A DNA stretch of 64,000 nucleotides. Source: Deltaproteobacteria bacterium. GTDB taxonomy: Bacteria; Myxococcota_A; UBA9160; UBA4427. The notes under the pieces are model-generated. The model saw nothing but the letters and a program-made list of their open reading frames with translations. It was not told the DNA's origin and ran no database searches. Made by a program: the position numbers and the translations under genes. The stretch covers positions 62,001-126,000 of the forward strand of contig JAJDAN010000070.1 in NCBI GenBank assembly GCA_029261855.1, in the 5' to 3' direction. How positions within the stretch are numbered: position 1 is the first letter of the stretch; every line of letters begins with the position of its first letter. Shown here in pieces: positions 54,387 through 63,930 of this stretch.

Positions 54387-55691
54387 TCAGTCCTCGGACA
54401 GGAACGCCTTCAGGACCTGGATCATCGGCGCCACGTCTGCGGCGCCGGCCATCTCCCGACAGCTGTGCATCGACAGCATGGGGTTGCCGACGTCGACGGT
54501 CCGCACGCCGAGGCGGGCGGCGGTGATGGGACCGATCGTCGATCCGCACGCGAGATCGCTCCGCACGACGAAGTACTGGGGCTCGATCTCGTTGTCCGCG
54601 CAAAGGGACGCAAAGAAGCCGCTGGTGGTGGCGTCGGTCGCGTAGGCCTGGTTGGCGTTGATCTTGATCACCGGCCCTCTCCCGATCACGGGGGTGTGGC
54701 CCGCCTCGTGCCGGTCGGAATAGTTCGGATGCACGGCGTGGGCCATGTCGGCCGAGACCAGGGTGGACGATGCCAGGGCCCGCGCGAGGCCCTGGGGCTC
54801 GCCACCCTTGAAGCCCGTCACGACGCGATCGAGACCCTCGGCGAGCAGAGTCCCGGCGGCACCCGTGGCGCTGCGGCTGCCCACCTCTTCGTGGTCGTAC
54901 AGCACGACCACCCGCGTGAACGCCGGCAGCCTGTCTTCGCCCGACTGCAGCAGCGCGGTCAGGCCGGCGTGACAGGAGGCCAGGTTGTCGAGTCGCGGTG
55001 CGTGGATGAACTCACCGCGCGCCCCCGAAACCCCCGAGGACTGGGTGTCGTAGGCCATCAGATCGAAGGCCAGAACCTTTTCGGGCGGGAAGTCCGAGAT
55101 GCCCTGGGCGCGCAGCTCGATGGCGACGAGATCGCGCAGCTCGGGTCCGTCCTCGAGACCGATCACCGGCGCCAGATGCTGTTGGGCGTTGACCTTCAGT
55201 CCCTCCGTCCCGATCTCGCGATTCAGGTGGATGGCGAGATTCGGCACGCGCATCAGGGGACGGCCGAAGTCGAGCAGCAGGGTTTCGACCCCGGCCCGGC
55301 TCTGCACCGTGACACGGCCGGCCAGGGACAGATCGCGGTCGAACCAGGTGTGCAACAGGACGCCGCCGTAGGGCTCGACGGCGAGCTGGCGATAGCCGTT
55401 CTGAACGACATCCGGGAGCGGCTTCAGACGGAGATTCGGTGAGTCCGTGTGGGCGCCGATGATGCGGAAGCCCGCGTCCGCCGGCGATTCGGTGCCCACC
55501 TCGAAGGCCAGCAGGCTGCCTTCGTTGCGCACCACGTAGTGCCGGCCACCGGGCTCGAGGGCCCACAGCTCGTTCTCGGCCAGGCTTCGATATCCGCTCT
55601 GCTCGAGCCGATGAATGGACTCGGCGACGGCGTGATAGGGCGTCGGCGACAGATCGATGTACGCCAGCAGGTCGGCCACGAACTCGGACAT
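54387..55691 (-). CDS. apeB: M18 family aspartyl aminopeptidase-type metallopeptidase
   Basis: A 434-residue cytosolic zinc aminopeptidase of family M18. Zinc ligands sit in IGAHTDSPNL, the DHEEVGS motif (catalytic Glu and metal Glu) and the C-terminal MHSCREMAG His. Family M18 enzymes form dodecamers that clip N-terminal acidic or hydrophobic residues. It could help finish peptides released by the proteasome, but this is not shown. It is convergent with the acyl-CoA dehydrogenase gene. Confidence 0.95.
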   Translation of the reverse strand: MSEFVADLLAYIDLSPTPYHAVAESIHRLEQSGYRSLAENELWALEPGGRHYVVRNEGSLLAFEVGTESPADAGFRIIGAHTDSPNLRLKPLPDVVQNGYRQLAVEPYGGVLLHTWFDRDLSLAGRVTVQSRAGVETLLLDFGRPLMRVPNLAIHLNREIGTEGLKVNAQQHLAPVIGLEDGPELRDLVAIELRAQGISDFPPEKVLAFDLMAYDTQSSGVSGARGEFIHAPRLDNLASCHAGLTALLQSGEDRLPAFTRVVVLYDHEEVGSRSATGAAGTLLAEGLDRVVTGFKGGEPQGLARALASSTLVSADMAHAVHPNYSDRHEAGHTPVIGRGPVIKINANQAYATDATTSGFFASLCADNEIEPQYFVVRSDLACGSTIGPITAARLGVRTVDVGNPMLSMHSCREMAGAADVAPMIQVLKAFLSED

Positions 55692-55753
55692 GTCGCGAGG
55701 ATAGCCCCGTGGCGCAGAAAGGCCGCGTGGCCGAACCCGGTGGCGTGTCGGGG

Positions 55754-56731
55754 TTAGCTGGCCGAAACCAGACCGGCTTGCTGCGGGTGCGCGGCCCTCT
55801 GCCGCGCACGCTTCTCGCGGCCAACGATGCCCTCGCCGCCGCGACGACGACCGTAGAACGCGAGCCCGACGAGCCCGAGGCCCGTCAAGAGCGCCGTATT
55901 CGGCTCGGGGATCACGGCGGTATTCAGCTGCACGATGTCCGTCGCACCGGGCGCGAGCACGCGGTCGAACTGGTAGGCGCCGCTGAAGTCACCGGGTCCG
56001 AAGCTCGCCGCGCCGTCGCTGAGGTTCTGCGCCGAGGTCATGTTGTTCAGCGCCGTCCGCACGCTCGGGTAGGTGCCGACCTGGAAGTGGTCCGCGCCCG
56101 CCTGGGCGACCACGTCCCATACGAAGTACGAGAGGGGGTTCGCGTTGTCCGTCACGAACATCCGGCTGAGATCGGTGGTCGCGATGTCGTTGTTGAACGA
56201 GCCGTCGAGGTCGAGATCGACGTAGGTGTAGAGCGACAGCGCGATGGCGGCGCCCGTATTGTTCGTCATCGCGATGTCCCACCCGAGGCGGTCCGAGTCG
56301 GCAACCGTCGCGTCGTCGATCAGGTTGAACGCGTAATCGATGGTGATGGCGCCAACCGACAGGCCCAGGGCCGTCGCACCGGCGGCACTCAGCGTGAGCT
56401 GCGAGAGCGCCGAGTTGCCGACCTGCGCAATGGCGCTCGACACGTTGAAGTTGGTGGAATCGATGCGGACGTGGCCCGAAGCCGTTCCCAGATAGCCGAA
56501 CATCTGGAACAGCTCGTCGGTGGCGCCGCCGTCGAAAGTCAGGACGCCGTTCTCACCGGCCTCGGTGCCTTGCACGTCGAACCCGAAAGAATTCAGGTTC
56601 TGGACGGTCACATCACCGACGACCATGTCGAGAGCGGAGGCCGGTGCCGCGAACGCCAATGCCAACGCGAAGGCAAAGCAGGCGGACAAGGCGGCACGGG
56701 CCAGGGGGGAGAATCGGTTCTTGGGTCGCAT
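55754..56731 (-). CDS. PEP-CTERM sorted exported protein
   Basis: The 325 residues begin with a signal peptide (ALSACFAFALALAFAAPASA) and carry a beta-rich secreted body. A PEP-CTERM signal is near the end: VIPEPNTALLTGLGLVGLAF then YGRRRGG. PEP-CTERM proteins are processed by an EpsH-like exosortase and are usually surface or matrix proteins; no exosortase is in the window. Unusually, 28 residues (EGIVGREKRARQRAAHPQ...) follow the basic cluster, where most such proteins end. GAGGAG precedes ATG 56731. Confidence 0.9.
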   Translation of the reverse strand: MRPKNRFSPLARAALSACFAFALALAFAAPASALDMVVGDVTVQNLNSFGFDVQGTEAGENGVLTFDGGATDELFQMFGYLGTASGHVRIDSTNFNVSSAIAQVGNSALSQLTLSAAGATALGLSVGAITIDYAFNLIDDATVADSDRLGWDIAMTNNTGAAIALSLYTYVDLDLDGSFNNDIATTDLSRMFVTDNANPLSYFVWDVVAQAGADHFQVGTYPSVRTALNNMTSAQNLSDGAASFGPGDFSGAYQFDRVLAPGATDIVQLNTAVIPEPNTALLTGLGLVGLAFYGRRRGGEGIVGREKRARQRAAHPQQAGLVSAS

Positions 56732-56845
56732 CTTGCTGCTCCTCGCGTGAGCCGAATCCAGTTCGGCGACTCACTCCGAGGAAACATCGGTGCCCGACCC
56801 GACCTACCTTAGAATTTCGTGGTACAAATCACCCAAATTGAACGC

Positions 56846-56868
56846 GAAACGCGTCTGAAGCGCGTTTC
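56846..56868 (-). terminator. Terminator hairpin of the enoyl-CoA hydratase gene
   Basis: GAAACGCG (56846-56853) and CGCGTTTC (56861-56868) are perfect 8-bp inverted copies with a 7-base loop, overlapping the stop codon. The bases that follow on the minus strand are T-rich (CAATTTGGG, ATTTG). It is the best terminator-like hairpin in the window. Confidence 0.7.
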
Positions 56869-57664
56869 AGATCGACCGTTGAGATCGGCCTCTCTCCATG
56901 ACCCGGAGTCGCCTCTCCGAGATCCCCTCGGGGGTTACGGTTTTCGCGTGGGCCCGGTTGGCGGCGACCTCGAGGGCTCGACCCTCGGCCAGCGTCGCGG
57001 CGAAGCCGGCGTCGATGACCCCCTTGTAGGCCGAGACCATGGCCGGGTCGCAGGACAACATGTCGTCGGCCAGGGCCCGGCACGCGGGCAGCAGCTCGTC
57101 GGGAGCAACCACCCGGTTCACGAGCCCCCAGCGCTCGGCCCCCTCGGCATCGAGGAAGTTGCCGGTCAGGGACAACTCCTTGGCGCGGTAGACCCCGATC
57201 AGTCGCGAAAGCTTCTGGCTCAGCCCCCAGCCGGGCATGATGCCGACACGGGCGTGGGTATCGGCGAAGCGCGCATTGCTGGACGCGAACAGCACGTCGC
57301 AAGCCAGGGCGAGCTCGAAACCGCCGGTGATGGCAACGCCGTTGATGGCGCCGATCACCGGGCGATCCAGCCCCTCGATCGCGGACACGAGGTCTCCGCC
57401 CGCGCCGACCGCGCGACCGCTGTCACGATCTCGCGCACCGCCCTCGCCCGACAGCTCTTTCAGGTCGAGTCCCGCGCAGAAGGCGCGCTCGCCCGCTCCA
57501 GTCAGGATCACGACGCGCACCGTCGGATCCCGGGAGATGCCTTGGAAGGCGTCCAGGAGCGCAGCGCGCAGCTCGTTCGAAAGCGCGTTCATCGCCTGCG
57601 GGCGATTCAAGGTGACGGTGGTGACAGCACCAGCGTTCTCGACGAGCAAGACGGGTTCGGACAC
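56867..57664 (-). CDS. Enoyl-CoA hydratase/isomerase-family protein
   Basis: The 265-residue crotonase-fold enzyme has the oxyanion CAGLDLKEL and GVAITGGFELALACD motifs with catalytic Glu117. The second family glutamate is replaced by His137: the segment reads FADTHARVGIMPGWG where most hydratases have a Glu. This ADTHARVG variant forms its own subfamily, common in actinobacteria, whose reaction is not well defined. GTG 57664 has GGAGG four bases upstream. It may serve fatty-acid or other acyl-CoA breakdown. Confidence 0.9.
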   Translation of the reverse strand: MSEPVLLVENAGAVTTVTLNRPQAMNALSNELRAALLDAFQGISRDPTVRVVILTGAGERAFCAGLDLKELSGEGGARDRDSGRAVGAGGDLVSAIEGLDRPVIGAINGVAITGGFELALACDVLFASSNARFADTHARVGIMPGWGLSQKLSRLIGVYRAKELSLTGNFLDAEGAERWGLVNRVVAPDELLPACRALADDMLSCDPAMVSAYKGVIDAGFAATLAEGRALEVAANRAHAKTVTPEGISERRLRVMERGRSQRSI

Positions 57665-57667
57665 GGT

Positions 57668-57703
57668 GCCTCCAGCGCCCCCAGCGCCTCCAGCGCCCCC
57701 AGC
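57668..57703. repeat. 18-bp tandem repeat over the hydratase ribosome site
   Basis: Two copies of gcctccagcgcccccagc start at 57668 and 57686, just before the GTG start of the enoyl-CoA hydratase. Each contains the complement of GGAGG, so the ribosome-binding element itself is doubled. Confidence 0.8.
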
Positions 57704-57789
57704 AATGGGAGAGCGAGCGAGATGAAACGGGCCTTGCAGGATAGGCCAGCCCGGGTCCGGGCCGCGGCTTCGCGTACCGCCCCGCGCTC

Positions 57790-58152
57790 CTAGAAGCGCA
57801 GTTCGAGCTTGATGATCTTGCGGGGGTTCAGCGGGAGCTTCACCCGGAAGATCATGCCCGAGTCGCCGAGGGGGGTGCTGTACTTCAGGATCGACGACGT
57901 CCGGTAGCGGGTCGGCGCCTCGACGGCGCGCGATTCGTTGCGCCGGAACGAGACCGACGGCGGACGTACCTCATGCGCTTCGTCGTACTGGAACCGCGGC
58001 GGCAGACCGTCGTCGAACGAGAACGGACTCTCGGGTCCCGCAAGGCTGGGAAGTGCAAAGAGGAACGTGAGCAGGAAGCAGAGAAGAGCGAGGACGCTGG
58101 CCCCCGTTCGATCGGGCTTCAGGGCCGCTGCTCGCTCGTTCCGTGTCCGCAT
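57790..58152 (-). CDS. Small exported protein, unknown function
   Basis: A 120-residue protein starting at ATG 58152 (GAGG upstream). It has a signal peptide (LALLCFLLTFLFALPSLA) and a mature part of about 75 residues with many Arg, Pro and Ser, ending in alternating Lys/Leu (KIIKLELRF), which could be a beta strand at an outer-membrane barrel or a partner-binding tail. No family recognised. It is divergent from the next exported protein (270 bases apart), whose space holds no gene. Confidence 0.7.
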   Translation of the reverse strand: MRTRNERAAALKPDRTGASVLALLCFLLTFLFALPSLAGPESPFSFDDGLPPRFQYDEAHEVRPPSVSFRRNESRAVEAPTRYRTSSILKYSTPLGDSGMIFRVKLPLNPRKIIKLELRF

Positions 58153-58421
58153 CTCCAACCTCGCCGCGCTTCGCCGTCCCAGTTGTAGGGATTTCACTGC
58201 AAGACGCGTACCCGCTCGATGCCTGGGGAGAAGAAGCACAACCATCTGGAACTATTGCGCATTTCAGACCGCCGAGTCGCTTCCGACACACACCCCCCGG
58301 GGAGTGTTACTTTGTGTTCCACTATTCCGGTGGTTCCTTCCGCGCTCCGAGTTGCACTATCCTGCGGCCGGTCCGTGTTCAGCGCGGATCGCACCCCCCG
58401 CAGACCTGGGCCCTACGCACC

Positions 58422-58847
58422 ATGCTGCGACGGATTCGTGCCTGTCCTCACACCGCGCCTCGCCCGACGCGTCATGCCGGAAGCCCGAGGTGGGCCGCTG
58501 CGCTGCTCGTGGCGGCACTGCTGGTGCTCGGTCAGGCCGCCTCACCTTCTCTCGCGCTCGCGGAGTCCGAGGAATCCGGGCCGGTCACGAAGTTCTTCTT
58601 CGGGATCTCGTCCGCGGTCTGCACTCTCGTCTACACACCCTTGAAGATCGCCTACGCGGTGACCGCCATTCCGATGAGCGGGCTCGTCTACGCCTGGAGC
58701 GCCGGCAACACCGAGATGAGTGAGCGCGTCCTGCGAAGCGGCACCCAGGGCAACTGGGTGATCACTCCCGAGCACCTCCAGGGTCATCGCAGCGTGACCT
58801 TCGTGGGCGATGCGAACGAGGGACCGGACCCCGACGCAAAACGCTGA
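58422..58847 (+). CDS. Small exported protein, unknown function
   Basis: A 141-residue protein from ATG 58422. A basic N-terminus and a signal peptide (ALLVAALLVLGQAASPSLALA) precede a mature part with a hydrophobic segment (FFFGISSAVCTLVYTPLKIAYAV, split here by my reading), so it may be membrane-inserted. The end WVITPEHLQGHRSV is a short conserved-looking motif. The family is not recognised. No strong ribosome site is seen. Confidence 0.65.
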   Translation: MLRRIRACPHTAPRPTRHAGSPRWAAALLVAALLVLGQAASPSLALAESEESGPVTKFFFGISSAVCTLVYTPLKIAYAVTAIPMSGLVYAWSAGNTEMSERVLRSGTQGNWVITPEHLQGHRSVTFVGDANEGPDPDAKR

Positions 58848-58873
58848 GCGACCGGGTCCCGCGACCGACTCCT

Positions 58874-59443
58874 TCAGACCCCCAGCAGTGCGCGTGCCTT
58901 GCGTCCCATGCGCACCAGGCTCTGCTCACCGAAGTCACTCTCGAGTCGCTCCCAGGCGAACCACTCGAGCGCGTGCGACTCGTCGCTGACGGCGAGATCC
59001 TGACCGGCGCGCGCGACGAGCAGGAAGCGCACGTCGTGGTGCTCGTGCACGGGCTCGTGCTTGCGCGCGGGGATGACGTGCACGTCGACGTCGAGGGGCA
59101 CGGGTGCCGCGTCGCCACCGGAGCCGTCGACCCAGTCGAAGCCCTGCATGCCCGACTCCTCCTGCGCCTCGCGCAGTGCGACGGCATGCACGTCCGGGTC
59201 GCCGTCCGCGTGCCCACCAAGCTGGAGCCAACGTTCGAGCTTGCGGTGGTGGGTCAGCAGGAAACGCTGGTGATCGCTCGAGACGATCCACGCCGAAGCG
59301 GTCACGTGACCCGGGAGACAGTCGCGCGCGAAGCAGTCCGAGTGATTGCGAACGAGTTCGCGAATTCGAGCCACACATTCGTTCTCATTGGGATTTCTGT
59401 CCTCGTAGCGGGACAGGAGCTCGAGCAGCGGCCGACGGTGCAT
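58874..59443 (-). CDS. Nudix hydrolase
   Basis: The 189-residue protein has the Nudix box: LQLGGHADGD then LREAQEESGM, with the REXXEE core intact but the first Glu of the box replaced by Asp. Nudix enzymes cleave nucleoside diphosphates linked to other groups. The N-terminal 50 residues are a helical extension typical of one bacterial Nudix subfamily. ATG 59443 has a GGAAGGAG site. It is divergent from glnE, 61 bases apart. Confidence 0.88.
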   Translation of the reverse strand: MHRRPLLELLSRYEDRNPNENECVARIRELVRNHSDCFARDCLPGHVTASAWIVSSDHQRFLLTHHRKLERWLQLGGHADGDPDVHAVALREAQEESGMQGFDWVDGSGGDAAPVPLDVDVHVIPARKHEPVHEHHDVRFLLVARAGQDLAVSDESHALEWFAWERLESDFGEQSLVRMGRKARALLGV

Positions 59444-59504
59444 GGTCTCCTTCCGAACGCGGTTCCGCGCGTCACGGGGCTCAGGATCCGATAGCCTGCG
59501 CGCC

Positions 59505-62447
59505 GTGTCGAACCCCGGACCGCAAGCTCCGCGTGCCGTCTCGTGGCACGCGCGACTGGCCGACGCGCCCGATCCCGAGCGGGCGCGCAACCTGGCGGCG
59601 GACGTGCTGTCCGCGCTGCCCGCCGAAGCGCGCGAGCGCCTCGAGGGCGAGCGGTCGCGCGACCTCGCCGAAGCGCTCTTCGCGACCTGTGGCATCGCGC
59701 CGTTCTTCGCCCCGCGCCTGCGCCGGAACCCCGAGCTGCTGCTGCGACTGCTGGACGAAGACCCGTCCCGCCCGCTCACCCGCGCCGCCCTCGAAGCGCG
59801 TCTGGGGGATGCGCTCACGGCTGTCCCCGACGGTGGAGAAGAGGCCGCGCTAAGGCGCTTCAAGTACTACGAGCTCGCGCGCATCACCCTGCGCGACTGC
59901 CGGCCCGGTTGCGTCCCGCTCGAGCGCAGCGGCGAGACCCTCGTCGAAATCTCACAGCTGGCCGATGTCCTGCTGACGCGCAGCCTGGACGTGGCGCGCC
60001 GACGCCTCGAGGCCCGCTTCGGCCCGCCGGAGTGGCGCGTGCGGGGGCCCGACGGTGAGCGCGTCGAGCGACTCGCGTTCTGTGTCGTCGGTCTCGGCAA
60101 GCTGGGCGGCGAAGAGCTCAACTTCTCGTCGGACGTCGATCTCGTGTACGTGCACTCAGCGCCGACGGGAGACGTGCTCCCGGACGCCGACCGTCCCAGC
60201 CCCGCCGAGTACTTCACCCGTCTCGGTCAGCGCTTCGGGACGATCGTCGGCGCCGTTACCCAGGAAGGGTTCCTCTTCCGGGTCGATCTCGACCTGCGTC
60301 CGTCCGGCGCCCAGGGCGCCCCCGTCGTGACTGACGACGCCCTGGCGTCCTACTACGAGCTGTGGGCGGACACCTGGGAGAAGGCCACGTTCACGAAGGC
60401 CCGACCCGTCGCCGGCGACCTCGGCTTCGGCTGGCGCACGGTCCGTTCCGTCCACCCGATGATCTACCTGTCCTCGATGGACTACGCCTCCGTTCGCAGT
60501 ATCCGCGAGCTCAAGGACAAGTTCGAGGAAGCCCACGGCGCCGGAGTCGAAGGCTTCGACGTCAAGCTCGACCGCGGTGGGATCCGCGAGGTCGAGTTCG
60601 TGGCCCAGGCGATGCAGCTGCTGCACGGCGCCCGCATCCCGCAGCTGCGGACCCGCTCGACCCGGGACACCATCGACCAGCTCGCGCAGCTCGGCCTGGT
60701 CGACCGCGAGCGCGCCAACCGCCTGGCCCAGGACTATCTCTACCTACGACGTCTCGAGAACCGCATCCAGATGGAAGGCGAGCGACAGGTGCATCTGCTG
60801 CCTCGCGAAACGGAACAGCGCACGCGAATCGCGCGAGCCATGGGGTTCTCCGGCGAAGACGGCGTCGCGGGTCTCGACGAAGCGGTCGCCGCCTGCCGGG
60901 AACGGGTCCACGACGCCTATCAGTCCGTGCTGGTCGGCAGCGGACTCGACGGGGGCCTCGAGGGTGTCCTCGACATCTTCGCGCGCGGCGCACCCCAGCT
61001 GATGAAGTACGCGGCGTCACGTCAGATGGTCGAGGAACTGGCGGCGATCTTTGCGCGGGAAATCGACGCGTCCGCCGACCCGGAGCGCTCGCTCAACAAC
61101 CTCGACCGCTTCGTGCAGGGGATCGGCGGGCGCAACTTCTACTACGAGCTGTTGCTCGACCGGCCGGAGCTGGTTCCGCGGCTCGCCGGGCTCTTCGGTA
61201 CGTCCAAGTACCTGTCGAGCTACGTGGCCAGTCATCCCCGTCTCATCGAGCCGTTGTTCGACGACCCCGAGCTGTTGCTCCCGGACCGCGACGCCTTGCG
61301 CGCACAGCTCGCCGACCTGACCCGCAGCCGGGACGACGACGATCGCGACCCCGTCGACACACGCCTCGACGGACTGCGCCTCTTCCACCACCAGCAGGTC
61401 GTCAACGTCGGTCTGCTCGACCTGTCGGACCTGATCGAGCCCGCGCAGGCCCAGGCGGCGCTGACCGAGGTTGCCGAGCTGTGCCTGGAAGACGCACTCG
61501 CGTTCGCGAGAGAGCTACTGGCGCATCGCCTGCCGGACCCGGACGACCCCGTGCTGCAACGCTATTCGGTGGTCGCCATGGGAAAGCTCGCCACCCGGGA
61601 GCTCGCCTACGGCAGCGACCTCGACCTGATCTTCCTGTTCGACGCCAAGGGGAAGGACGGAAGCGTCGACCTCGCCGCCCAGGACTACTTCGTGCGGCTC
61701 ACCCAACGGATGATCTCGACCTTGCAGACCCCGACCACCGAGGGCACGTGTTACGAGATCGACGCGCGCCTGCGTCCTTCGGGCAACCAGGGCACCCTGG
61801 TCACGTCCCTCGACGCCTTCGCGCGCTATCACGACTCGAGCGCGCAGCTCTGGGAACGCCAGGCCCTGCTGCGTGCGCGCGCCGTGGCCGGAGACGCGGA
61901 ACTCGCCGGAGTCTTCGAGACCCTGCGTCGAGAGATCCTGATGCGACCGTTGCCCGAAGACGCCATCGCAGAGGTCCAGCGCATCCGCACGCGCATGGAG
62001 ACCGAGCTCGCGAACGAGAGCCACGGCCATCGCAACTTCAAGACGGGTCGCGGCGGCGTGCTGGATGTCGAGACCATCGTGCAGATGCTGCAGATGCTGC
62101 ACGCGGCAGAACATCCCGAGTTGCTCGAGGTCGCGCCGACGGAGACCCAACTCGACCGTCTGCGCGACGCCGGCCTGCTCGCCCCCGCGAGCGCGGCCGC
62201 GCTGCGGCTCGGCTGGCAGTTCTTGAGCCGGCTCTCGATCCGCCTGCGGATCGTCGACAACCGCTCGATCTCCGACCTCGACGAAGAACGAGGCGACCTC
62301 GAGGGTCTCGCACGACGCCTGGGCTACACGTCACCGGGCCGCGCCGGTGGCGCACGCCGGGCACTGCTCGCGGACTACGAAGAGCACACCGACCGCATCC
62401 GCGCCGAGTACGAAGGCCTCTTCGAGCGCCTCACGCCCACGCCCTGA
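59505..62447 (+). CDS. glnE: Bifunctional glutamine synthetase adenylyltransferase/deadenylase
   Basis: GlnE adds and removes AMP on glutamine synthetase in response to nitrogen signals. The 980 residues hold two nucleotidyltransferase domains: the N-terminal one with LGKLGGEELNFSSDVDLVYV (SDVDL at 209-213) and the C-terminal one with MGKLATRELAYGSDLDLIFL near 690-710, each followed by a helical regulatory region. The start is GTG 59505; no better start is near. The NFSSDVDL and YGSDLDL motifs show both active sites are intact. Confidence 0.96.
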   Translation: MSNPGPQAPRAVSWHARLADAPDPERARNLAADVLSALPAEARERLEGERSRDLAEALFATCGIAPFFAPRLRRNPELLLRLLDEDPSRPLTRAALEARLGDALTAVPDGGEEAALRRFKYYELARITLRDCRPGCVPLERSGETLVEISQLADVLLTRSLDVARRRLEARFGPPEWRVRGPDGERVERLAFCVVGLGKLGGEELNFSSDVDLVYVHSAPTGDVLPDADRPSPAEYFTRLGQRFGTIVGAVTQEGFLFRVDLDLRPSGAQGAPVVTDDALASYYELWADTWEKATFTKARPVAGDLGFGWRTVRSVHPMIYLSSMDYASVRSIRELKDKFEEAHGAGVEGFDVKLDRGGIREVEFVAQAMQLLHGARIPQLRTRSTRDTIDQLAQLGLVDRERANRLAQDYLYLRRLENRIQMEGERQVHLLPRETEQRTRIARAMGFSGEDGVAGLDEAVAACRERVHDAYQSVLVGSGLDGGLEGVLDIFARGAPQLMKYAASRQMVEELAAIFAREIDASADPERSLNNLDRFVQGIGGRNFYYELLLDRPELVPRLAGLFGTSKYLSSYVASHPRLIEPLFDDPELLLPDRDALRAQLADLTRSRDDDDRDPVDTRLDGLRLFHHQQVVNVGLLDLSDLIEPAQAQAALTEVAELCLEDALAFARELLAHRLPDPDDPVLQRYSVVAMGKLATRELAYGSDLDLIFLFDAKGKDGSVDLAAQDYFVRLTQRMISTLQTPTTEGTCYEIDARLRPSGNQGTLVTSLDAFARYHDSSAQLWERQALLRARAVAGDAELAGVFETLRREILMRPLPEDAIAEVQRIRTRMETELANESHGHRNFKTGRGGVLDVETIVQMLQMLHAAEHPELLEVAPTETQLDRLRDAGLLAPASAAALRLGWQFLSRLSIRLRIVDNRSISDLDEERGDLEGLARRLGYTSPGRAGGARRALLADYEEHTDRIRAEYEGLFERLTPTP

Positions 62448-62463
62448 CGAGACGGATACGGAT

Positions 62464-63927
62464 CTAGAAGGTGTAACCGAAGCGGGCCGTCCACTGGACG
62501 CCCTCGTCGGAGAAGCCGAAGTCGATCCGGAACGGCGCGGCGCGTTCGAGCAGAATGCGCAGGCCGATGCCGTAGCTGAGCTTCACCTGGCTCTCGAACA
62601 GATCGACGCCGCTTCCTCCCACGCTGCCGACCTCGACGAAGGGTGCGAAGCCGATTCGCTCGACCCGGATCGTGGGGGTCAGTTCGAAGCCGCGCTCGAT
62701 CACCCAGACCCGGTGCTCGATGCCCGCATGCCAGGCCGCATCGTCGCGGAAGCGCCCCGCCTGGAAGCCGCGCAGGGTGTCCGACCCGCCCAGGGTGGGC
62801 AGCCCGGTGAAGGGCATGTCGCCTGCAGTCAGCCAGACCTGTGCTCCGATCGCGACGACGTCCGTCGGCGGGTTCTCCTCGTCTCCGACCGCGCCCCCGT
62901 GGAACAGACCGGGTACCGGAATCGCCGTCGACGCGTCGAAGGTGAAGCGCGCTCCCACGTCCCAGTCACTCTGGAGCAGCGGCGCCTCCATCAGCACGCC
63001 AACCTGGTAGCCGCCGTAGGGGTTTCGCTGGCTGTCGCGCGTGTCCCAGCGCAGGCCGGTAATCAGGTAGCCGTTGCGCTCGTGGTCGTCGTTGTCGATG
63101 AAGGTCTGTGATGCCTTCCCCTGAAACACCGCGGGGTCCACGCCGAAGCGGAACACGGAACTCTGATCCCAGGTCCCCGGACAGCCGGGGGCCGTCTTGC
63201 TCCCGAACACCTTGTTGCACGCGTAGTCGCCGGTCGAGAGCCCGTGATACTCGCCACGCACGGCGACGGTGCCCACCAGATCGGCACCGGGTTCGGGGAT
63301 CGCCATCTGCAGTTCGAACTCGAGCTCGAAGAGCTCGTCGGTGTACCTGACCTCGTTCTTCTCCTTCGAATTCGGACCGAAACCGAAGAAGCGACGCGTA
63401 AGCGTCTTCTGGTAGCCACCCGATACACCGACGAAGCTGCGCTCCTCCTGCAGCACACCACCGTCCGGAAGCTCTCGGTGATGGAGCCAACGGCGCCAGA
63501 ACCCCCAATAGCTCTGCTGACCCTTGGATGTGTAGGCGAGGAAGAAGCCCGCGAATTCACGTCGTCGCTGGTCCCGGAAGTCGATGTCCGTGACGCCCAG
63601 ACCGCCGCCAACTCCCGTGTCCGGGTCGCGAAACACGATCGGGACGACGAAGCTCGTCACCAGGAATCGCTCGAAGAAGTTCCCCGGCTTGATGCGCCCT
63701 TCCGGGATGTAGCGCCAGCGGTCCGGGTTCGGCAGACCCGCGGGCTTGTCGATGGCGGGGATACGGCCGTCCGGGTCCATGCCCTCGTACGGATCGTAGA
63801 TCTCCTGGACGTCCGGGAGATCCGAGCCGCCAGCCGTCGCCGACGCCGACGCCGCGACTGCGGACGTCGCGACGAGCGCAGACAGCGCGAGCCCGGTCAC
63901 CCCCACGAGGACCCGACGGAGCTGCAC
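62464..63927 (-). CDS. Omp85-family outer-membrane beta-barrel protein
   Basis: The 487-residue protein has a signal peptide (VLVGVTGLALSALVATSAVA), then a beta-barrel with alternating strands ending in RFGYTF, the C-terminal Phe that BAM recognises. The GGSDTLRGF motif matches the conserved motif of BamA/surface-antigen barrels. POTRA domains are not evident in the first 90 residues, so this is a short Omp85 relative (like single-barrel D15 proteins), not BamA itself. GTG 63927 has GGGGA upstream. Confidence 0.88.
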   Translation of the reverse strand: MQLRRVLVGVTGLALSALVATSAVAASASATAGGSDLPDVQEIYDPYEGMDPDGRIPAIDKPAGLPNPDRWRYIPEGRIKPGNFFERFLVTSFVVPIVFRDPDTGVGGGLGVTDIDFRDQRRREFAGFFLAYTSKGQQSYWGFWRRWLHHRELPDGGVLQEERSFVGVSGGYQKTLTRRFFGFGPNSKEKNEVRYTDELFELEFELQMAIPEPGADLVGTVAVRGEYHGLSTGDYACNKVFGSKTAPGCPGTWDQSSVFRFGVDPAVFQGKASQTFIDNDDHERNGYLITGLRWDTRDSQRNPYGGYQVGVLMEAPLLQSDWDVGARFTFDASTAIPVPGLFHGGAVGDEENPPTDVVAIGAQVWLTAGDMPFTGLPTLGGSDTLRGFQAGRFRDDAAWHAGIEHRVWVIERGFELTPTIRVERIGFAPFVEVGSVGGSGVDLFESQVKLSYGIGLRILLERAAPFRIDFGFSDEGVQWTARFGYTF

Positions 63928-63930
63928 CCG

